Positions 1-4,455 of a stretch of DNA of 7,589 bases are shown here, piece after piece. Position numbers and translations under genes: made by a program. The first letter of the stretch is position 1. Each line of letters begins with the position of its first letter. This stretch comes from an uncultured Collinsella sp. (GTDB lineage: Bacteria; Actinomycetota; Coriobacteriia; Coriobacteriales; Coriobacteriaceae). Where the stretch lies: assembly GCA_905197385.1 (NCBI GenBank), contig CAJJYO010000072.1, positions 1-7,589 on the forward strand, given 5' to 3'. The notes below the pieces were generated by a model, which saw only the letters and a program-made list of their open reading frames with translations, did no database searches and was not told the DNA's origin.

Positions 1-628
1 GCGCCCACACCTCAGCGTTGTCCGCGAGCTCGGCCGCGGGCTTTCCCCAGCGCGCGGCGATGGCGGGGCCGGAGGCGAGGCCCTCGAGACAGCTCGCGTG
101 ACTCGGGCAGACGCAGCGTCCCTCCTCGGTGGGACGAATCCTTACCAGCATGTGGCCGGCCTCGGGGTGCAGCATGCCGTGAAGGAGCCTGCCCGCGCAC
201 ATGACGCCCGCGCCCACGCCGGTGCCGATGGTCACGTAGACGGCGTCCTCGAGCCCCTTGCAGCAGCCGAAGACCACTTCGCCGAGGCAGGCAACGTTCA
301 CGTCCGTGTCGTAGGCCACCGGAATCCCGAGGGCGTCGGCGAACGCGGCGCGAAGACCATAGCCTCGCCACGCGAGCTTGGGCGTCTGGAGGATGGAACC
401 GTAGCGCTCATCGTTGGGGTCGACGCAGGTCGGGCCGAAGGCGCCGATGCCCAACGCGTTCACATCGCGGGCGGTGAACCACTCGACCATTTGTGGGACG
501 GTCTCGGCGGGCGTAAGCGTCGGGGTCTCCATACGGTCGAGAACCTCGCCGTCGCCGGACACCACGGCACAGACCATCTTGGTCCCGCCGGCCTCGAGGG
601 CGCCGAGCCTCATTTGCTTTTCGCTCAT
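1..628 (-). CDS. ROK-family sugar kinase, fructokinase-like (3' end outside window)
   Basis: Probable cytoplasmic ATP-dependent hexokinase of the ROK family, most like the fructokinases B. subtilis YdhR/GmuE; it would convert free fructose to fructose-6-phosphate. The first 209 residues are visible. They show the N-terminal phosphate-binding motif EAGGTK (12-17), the catalytic-Asp motif DTDVN (107-111, Asp109), a second phosphate-binding loop GTGVGAG (135-141), and the ROK zinc site (His159 in HPEAGH, then Cys174, His177, Cys180), followed by LEGLASGPAI. The YdhR-like spacing of CPxHxxC and the RWGKPAAEL segment argue for fructokinase rather than glucokinase or NagC. The ATG at 628 is chosen because AAGGAGGATC lies just upstream; an internal ATG at 613 has no such site. 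It follows the GH172 gene after a 79-bp gap holding a hairpin, so it is probably the last known step of the same pathway. The family call is strong; exact sugar specificity (fructose, mannose or another hexose) is inferred from recalled similarity. Confidence 0.9.
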   Translation of the reverse strand, partial: MSEKQMRLGALEAGGTKMVCAVVSGDGEVLDRMETPTLTPAETVPQMVEWFTARDVNALGIGAFGPTCVDPNDERYGSILQTPKLAWRGYGLRAAFADALGIPVAYDTDVNVACLGEVVFGCCKGLEDAVYVTIGTGVGAGVMCAGRLLHGMLHPEAGHMLVRIRPTEEGRCVCPSHASCLEGLASGPAIAARWGKPAAELADNAEVWA

Positions 629-645
629 GTGATCCTCCTTACAAA

Positions 646-680
646 GGGACGCCCGCAGTCATGGTCAACCGCGGGCGCCC
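646..680 (-). terminator. GC-rich hairpin between GH172 and kinase genes; possible partial terminator or attenuator
   Basis: On the minus strand GGGCGCCCGC (680-671) pairs with GCGGGCGTCCC (656-646), giving a 10-bp stem with a single bulged base and a 14-nt loop. The stem is followed by only three T residues and then, almost at once, by the kinase ribosome site. It could act as a leaky intrinsic terminator or attenuator that lowers kinase expression relative to upstream genes, or as a 3' mRNA stabiliser. The short T tract makes full termination doubtful. Confidence 0.4.
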
Positions 681-707
681 ATAACGTTGGCTTGTTTCGA
701 GGCGACC

Positions 708-1832
708 CTACCTGGGCACGCGGTCCTGCCTTGCGGCAAACGGGGCGAGCACGGCGTGCGGCTCGCTTTGGTACCAGTAGGCGACGGTGGAGATGTCGTC
801 CTCGCGCTCGTAGAGCTTGATGTCGTCGTTGCCGAGGTCCTGGAACGTCACGCGCAGGTCCTCCTTGAACGAGATCGGGTCGGGAAGGTGCCACCTGTAG
901 AGGCCGTGCCTGGGCAGCGCGTCGTCGTTGGTCGCGAGCATCGGGTTCGGGTTCGGCTTGCCCGCGCTGAAGCGGTCGCGCGTGGCGTCGCGCGTCGAGC
1001 GGTACGGGTAGCCGGCGAACAGCGTGTTGAAGCACTGCGCCTCGGGCAGCGCGTGGGGCGGCCTGTCGAGGAAGGCCCAGGCACCGCCGAAGTAGTCCTC
1101 GGCTCCCGTCGAGGTGACCGTGGGGAACTCCTCGTCGCCGTCGAGGAAGAACTTCATCTCGCCCTCGCCCCACCAATAGCGCTCCAGGGCGCACAGGGCC
1201 ATGTAGGTGCCGACGTAGTAGCCCTTACCGCGCACGCCGTCGAGCACGGTGTAGTCGACGCCCCTGCGGGTGCTGCGCTCGCGGTTAAAACGGGCGTGGA
1301 AGTACATGGCGTCGTCCGGCACGTCGGTGAGCGCGTAGTTGAACGTGTAGAAGATGTACTTAATGAACCCGGGGTGCTCGCTCGTAAGCGTGACCTTGGC
1401 GTGCTTCCTGAAAGGCATCTCGAAGTAGCAGTTCATGCCGCCCGTCGGGTTCACGCAGATGGGCATCGAGTTGACGATGGCGCGCTCACCGAAGCCGTTG
1501 CAGAAGAAGTCGCCGACAGGGCACTCGACCGAGGGGGTCTCCTCGTCGTCCCAGTAGAAGCGCAGCACGAGGTCGCGCATGACGAAGCTGCCGGCGGCGG
1601 TCTTGTCGGGGACGGTCATCCAGATGTGGCGGATGATGCCGGGGCCCTCGATGTCCGCGAGCGTGATGGTCTCGCCGGACTCAAGGGGCACGCAGCACGA
1701 GCCCTTGCGCCCGACGCCGAGGTGGCTGGCCGACATGGCGGCACGGCCCTTCTCGCCCGTGATGTTCTCGGGGGTGATGGCGCGGCTTTCCTCACCGCCG
1801 TGCATCCACACGTCCTTAAGGAACTCTCTCAT
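708..1832 (-). CDS. DUF2961 / GH172 family glycoside hydrolase, cytoplasmic
   Basis: A 374-residue protein of the DUF2961 family, now CAZy family GH172, whose characterised members are an alpha-D-fructofuranosidase/difructose dianhydride I enzyme from Bifidobacterium and D-arabinofuranosidases. Family landmarks in order: GPGIIRHIWMT (63-73), FYWDDEETPSVECPVGDFF (92-110), NCYFEMPFRK (134-143), FFLDGDEEFPTVTSTGAEDYFGGAW (228-252), RWHLPDPISF (313-322) and YWYQSEPH (352-359). Glu245 in TGAEDYF sits in the motif I expect to carry a catalytic carboxylate; Glu264 is a possible partner, but I cannot confirm the pairing without a structure alignment. There is no signal peptide or membrane segment, so it acts inside the cell. 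The start is supported by AGGAGG at 1839-1844, overlapping the end of the PTS EIIA gene region (12-bp gap). The context (PTS import upstream, sugar kinase downstream) indicates hydrolysis of an imported glycoside. Family assignment is firm; substrate is inference. Confidence 0.88.
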   Translation of the reverse strand: MREFLKDVWMHGGEESRAITPENITGEKGRAAMSASHLGVGRKGSCCVPLESGETITLADIEGPGIIRHIWMTVPDKTAAGSFVMRDLVLRFYWDDEETPSVECPVGDFFCNGFGERAIVNSMPICVNPTGGMNCYFEMPFRKHAKVTLTSEHPGFIKYIFYTFNYALTDVPDDAMYFHARFNRERSTRRGVDYTVLDGVRGKGYYVGTYMALCALERYWWGEGEMKFFLDGDEEFPTVTSTGAEDYFGGAWAFLDRPPHALPEAQCFNTLFAGYPYRSTRDATRDRFSAGKPNPNPMLATNDDALPRHGLYRWHLPDPISFKEDLRVTFQDLGNDDIKLYEREDDISTVAYWYQSEPHAVLAPFAARQDRVPR

Positions 1833-1844
1833 CGTCGACCTCCT

Positions 1845-2243
1845 CTATTCGTCGTCTTCGCACTCGGCGGAACTGGCACCGTTCACGTAGACGATCTGCT
1901 GGCGCGCCTCGTCGACGAGGGCGTCGAAGTCGAGTTTCTCGTCGGGGCGCGCGAGCGCGACCGTCATGGCGAGCGGGAGGTTGACACCCGCGATCACGTG
2001 GATCCGGTCGGAGGCGAAGCGGGAGAAGCGCTGGTTCACGCTGCCGCCGAGCGCGTCGGTGAGGACGACGACCTCGTCAGTGCCCGAAAGAGCCGCCTCG
2101 ACCGCCGCGTCGAGCCCCTCGCCGTTGTCGTTCACGTAGGCGCACACGGCGTTGACGGCGTCGTTCTTACCCGTAAGGAACTCGAGGGTGTCCTTGAAGC
2201 CCTGGGCGAGAAGGGAATGGCTCGCCACAACTATCTTTCTCAT
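1845..2243 (-). CDS. Mannose-family PTS EIIA component
   Basis: Cytoplasmic phosphocarrier that takes phosphate from HPr-P and passes it to EIIB of the same transporter. It is 132 residues, the usual size for a stand-alone EIIA-Man domain of the LevD type, not fused to EIIB as in E. coli ManX. The phosphorylated histidine is His9 in VVASHSLLAQG. The conserved acidic loop LTDALGGSVNQ (61-71, Asp63) and GVNLPLAM (86-93) complete the active-site signature. The C-terminus ends in a short acidic tail (ECEDDE). It is the fourth PTS gene in the order B-C-D-A, 26 bp after EIID; its ribosome site is weaker than its neighbours' (a purine run around 2250-2260). The GH172 gene follows after 12 bp, so the two are almost surely on one transcript. 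Family certain; sugar not readable from this subunit. Confidence 0.93.
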   Translation of the reverse strand: MRKIVVASHSLLAQGFKDTLEFLTGKNDAVNAVCAYVNDNGEGLDAAVEAALSGTDEVVVLTDALGGSVNQRFSRFASDRIHVIAGVNLPLAMTVALARPDEKLDFDALVDEARQQIVYVNGASSAECEDDE

Positions 2244-2269
2244 TGATTCACCAATCTCTTGGGTCGAAG

Positions 2270-3103
2270 CTAGGCAAGGATGCCGGCGGCGGAGGCGACC
2301 ATCGCGAGGACGATCACCACGAGGATGAGGGCCGTCATGCTCGCGTTCTTCTTGGTAAGAAGGTAATACGCGCTTCCCGTGATGGCGGCGGGGATCATGG
2401 CAGGCAGGATCTTGTCGAGCAGCGGCTGAATCTCCATCGAGACGTCGCCGAAGCTGAAGCTAATCGGGCAGGTGACGCCGATGACCGAGGCGATGAGGCA
2501 GCCGACCACGGTGAGGCCGAGCACGGAGGCGGCGGCAGTGAGGTTGGGAAGCTTCTCGCTGAAGTCGGTGACGAGCTTCACGCCCTGCTTGTAGCCGAAC
2601 TCGAGGGCGTGCATGCGGACCCAGAAGATGGCCAGGATGAGCGCGAACCAGATGCCGGCTCCCACGGGGTTGCCCTCGATGGCCATGTAGGCGGCGATGG
2701 AGCCCATGATGGTCGGGATCATGGTCATGAGCAGGGAGTCGCCGACGCCGGCGAGCGGTCCCATGGTGCCGATCTTCAGGTCTTGGACGGCGTCCGCCGC
2801 CGCTAGGCCGTCGCGTTCCTCCATGGCCACGCAGGCGCCGAGGATGATGGCGGCGAGCCAAGGCTGGGTATTGTAGTAGCGGAAGTGGTTGTTGAGCGCT
2901 TGCTTATAGTCCTCGTCGTTCGTGTAGATCTTCCTCAGGACCGGCGAGAGGGCGTAGGCGACTGAGGCGCCCTGCTGGGTCTGGTAGTTGAAGGTGCACA
3001 CGCTCATGAGCCAGCGCCAGTTCGCGTTGCGCAGGTCCTTCTTGGTGACCTTGTAGCCGGAGGGCTTGCCCTCGGCGACGGCGGTGATGTTCTCGTTTTC
3101 CAT
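2270..3103 (-). CDS. Mannose-family PTS EIID component
   Basis: Integral membrane subunit that forms the sugar channel together with EIIC. It is 277 residues, a typical EIID length. Diagnostic segments are the N-terminal KVTKKDLRNANWRWLMSVCTFNYQTQQG (18-45), HFRYYNTQPWLA (73-84), the MEE motif (94-96) in a region normally reading 'ME', and the family signature GPLAGVGDSLL (115-125). Hydrophobic segments lie near 127-143, 149-162, 192-210 and 256-276, the last close to the C-terminus as usual. The gene starts 2 bp after the EIIC stop, with its GGAGAGGATG ribosome region inside the end of EIIC, indicating translational coupling. No key family segment is missing. It belongs to the Man family rather than to glucose-, fructose- or lactose-family PTS; the transported sugar could be mannose, fructose, a hexosamine or a disaccharide. 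Confidence 0.95.
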   Translation of the reverse strand: MENENITAVAEGKPSGYKVTKKDLRNANWRWLMSVCTFNYQTQQGASVAYALSPVLRKIYTNDEDYKQALNNHFRYYNTQPWLAAIILGACVAMEERDGLAAADAVQDLKIGTMGPLAGVGDSLLMTMIPTIMGSIAAYMAIEGNPVGAGIWFALILAIFWVRMHALEFGYKQGVKLVTDFSEKLPNLTAAASVLGLTVVGCLIASVIGVTCPISFSFGDVSMEIQPLLDKILPAMIPAAITGSAYYLLTKKNASMTALILVVIVLAMVASAAGILA

Positions 3104-3105
3104 GG

Positions 3106-3891
3106 TTACTCATCCTCTCCGATGAAGGCGTCTGCGGAAGCGTGGGCGGCGAGCTCGGTGTCCCTCTCGGCACGCTGGTAGAACGCGATCGCGAGGGCAA
3201 CGCCGACGATGGCGGCGCCGATGATGGGCACGTTCAGGAAGGCCGAGAGGAAGAAGCCGGCGAGCAGGTACTGGAAGTACTTGCCAGTGGGCATGTAACG
3301 CAGCAGCATCGCGATGCCGACGGCCGGGAGCATCTTGCCGGCGAGGGTGAGGCCGGAAAGGAACCACTGGGGCATAACCTCGAGGAGCCAGTTGACGGCG
3401 GGCTGGCCGAGGGTCACGGAGACAAAGACGGGCAGGGCGGCGCACAGGCCGAAGAGCACGGGGCAGACCCACAGGATGGCGTTCATCTGCTTGAACTTGC
3501 CCTCGTCGCAGAACTTCTGGGACTTCTCGACGACGAAGCCGTTGAGGATCTTGACGATGACGTCGAGCTGGATGCCGAGCATGCCGACCGGCAGGCCGAT
3601 GGCGAGGCCCGTGTCCGCGCCCAGGGTCACGCCGTAGGCGGTGGCGATGATGGCCATCGTGCCGTAGTCGGGAATCGACGAGCCGCCGAAGCCCGCGACG
3701 CCGAGCTGCATGAGCTGGATGGTGCCGCCGATGACGAGGCCGGTCTGCCAGTCGCCCATGACGACGCCGGTGATAAGGCCCCAGAAGACGGCATAGTTGA
3801 CGAAGATCATCGGGATGCCGTAGTAGTCCACGTGCTTGATGAAGGCCAGCAGGGTCAAAAGGACGACTTGCAGGATAGTGAAGTTGACCAT
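3106..3891 (-). CDS. Mannose-family PTS EIIC component
   Basis: Integral membrane subunit of the transporter, 261 residues. Several hydrophobic stretches are visible (about 5-20, 27-46, 76-105, 139-162, 186-198, 207-238). The Man-family EIIC signature reads GLVIGGTIQLMQLGVAGFGGSSIPD (51-75), and LPVGMLGIQLDVIVK (100-114) matches the conserved re-entrant region. A hydrophilic tail of about 20 residues ends in FIGEDE. The ATG at 3891 has GGAGGG immediately upstream; that site overlaps the EIIB stop codon (9-bp gap), so expression should be coupled. The aromatic and charged segment HVDYYGIPMIF (20-30) sits in the N-terminal part where family members differ, so it may relate to substrate choice, but I cannot deduce the sugar from it. 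Confidence 0.95.
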   Translation of the reverse strand: MVNFTILQVVLLTLLAFIKHVDYYGIPMIFVNYAVFWGLITGVVMGDWQTGLVIGGTIQLMQLGVAGFGGSSIPDYGTMAIIATAYGVTLGADTGLAIGLPVGMLGIQLDVIVKILNGFVVEKSQKFCDEGKFKQMNAILWVCPVLFGLCAALPVFVSVTLGQPAVNWLLEVMPQWFLSGLTLAGKMLPAVGIAMLLRYMPTGKYFQYLLAGFFLSAFLNVPIIGAAIVGVALAIAFYQRAERDTELAAHASADAFIGEDE

Positions 3892-3900
3892 GATCCCTCC

Positions 3901-4374
3901 TTAGATGAGGTCGGCGACGGAGACGGGCTTGTCGGCGGGCACGAACTGTGCCGTCACCTTGACGCCGCGGGCGATGAGCGCCTTGTAGCTCTGGACGTTC
4001 TCGGCGGAGGCATAGGCGCGCTGGGTGAGCTGGACGCCGCCCTCCTTGACGAGCGAGCCGCCGACGATCAGCGACGGGAGCTCGATGCCCGACTCGACCA
4101 GGTGAAGGATCGTCTCGGGCTCCTTGGCGATGACAAAGACCTTCTCGCGGTCGTACTTGCCCGCCGCGAAGTTCTTGAGCGCGGTCTCCTCGGAGATGAT
4201 CGAGACGGCCATGCCCGCGGGGCGCGCCATCCTCATAGTGGATTTCAGGACCTCGTCGCCGGCGACCTTGTCGTCGATGACCATGACTCGGGTCGCGCCC
4301 GACACCGGGGCCCACTGCGTCACGATGATGCCGTGAAGCAGGCGATTGTCGATTCGTGCCATAACAACACTCAT
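3901..4374 (-). CDS. Mannose-family PTS EIIB component
   Basis: Cytoplasmic subunit that phosphorylates the incoming sugar; 157 residues from the chosen start. The phosphorylation motif is MARIDNRLLHGIIVTQW, with His14 as the phospho-acceptor, equivalent to His15 of B. subtilis LevE. Later landmarks are VMVIDDKVAGDE, SLIVGGSLVKEGG and the C-terminal GVKVTAQFVPAD. The reading frame is open another 23 codons upstream, but the start at 4374 is preferred because AGGAG lies 5 nt before it and family members begin a few residues before ARID. It is the first gene of the PTS block. In LevR systems the cognate EIIB-P modifies the second PRD of the regulator when no substrate is being transported, so this subunit is the likely reporter of substrate absence. 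The 'IVGG' segment replaces the 'NVGG' common in this family; specificity is unknown. Confidence 0.94.
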   Translation of the reverse strand: MSVVMARIDNRLLHGIIVTQWAPVSGATRVMVIDDKVAGDEVLKSTMRMARPAGMAVSIISEETALKNFAAGKYDREKVFVIAKEPETILHLVESGIELPSLIVGGSLVKEGGVQLTQRAYASAENVQSYKALIARGVKVTAQFVPADKPVSVADLI

Positions 4375-4379
4375 GTTTG

Positions 4380-4384
4380 CTCCT
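4380..4384 (-). promoter_or_regulatory. Ribosome binding site that fixes the EIIB start
   Basis: AGGAG on the minus strand, 5 nt before the ATG at 4374. The next in-frame ATG (4362) would be 17 nt away and the upstream open frame has no comparable purine run, so this site decides the start of the first PTS gene. Confidence 0.7.
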
Positions 4385-4410
4385 ATCAAATGAAGTTTTA
4401 CGTTCGGTAC

Positions 4411-4442
4411 TGCCTCGGCGCTATCCGGATTCGCGCCGGGCA
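4411..4442. promoter_or_regulatory. Dyad / hairpin in the PTS leader, candidate operator or attenuator
   Basis: In the 81-bp gap between regulator and PTS genes, CGGCGC (4416-4421) pairs with GCGCCG (4433-4438), and TGCC (4411-4414) pairs with GGCA (4439-4442) with T4415 bulged. This makes a 10-bp stem. The loop holds a second palindrome, ATCCGGAT (4423-4430), nearly concentric with the outer arms. There is no T tract after it on either strand, so a simple terminator is unlikely. Nested symmetry about 37 nt upstream of EIIB fits a dimeric activator site or a leader RNA structure. The same 81 bp show no -24/-12 (GG-N10-GC) sigma-54 promoter and no convincing -35/-10 pair. Confidence 0.5.
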
Positions 4443-4455
4443 AGGGGTTATCGGA

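Noticed and set aside
687..2246. Long plus-strand open frame opposite the GH172 and EIIA genes
   Set aside because: It is made of Val/Ala/Glu/Arg/His-rich sequence with no recognisable domain, and it lies antisense to two genes with clear family motifs and ribosome sites. It is a GC-content shadow.
4375..4443. N-terminally extended EIIB (23 extra residues)
   Set aside because: The extension has no ribosome site and translates the hairpin region. The AGGAG at 4380-4384 and the family length favour the start at 4374.
4375..4455. Sigma-54 (-24/-12) promoter before the PTS genes, expected for a LevR-type operon
   Set aside because: No GG-N10-GC element with its flanking bases is present on the coding strand. 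This agrees with the missing GAFTGA loop in the regulator.
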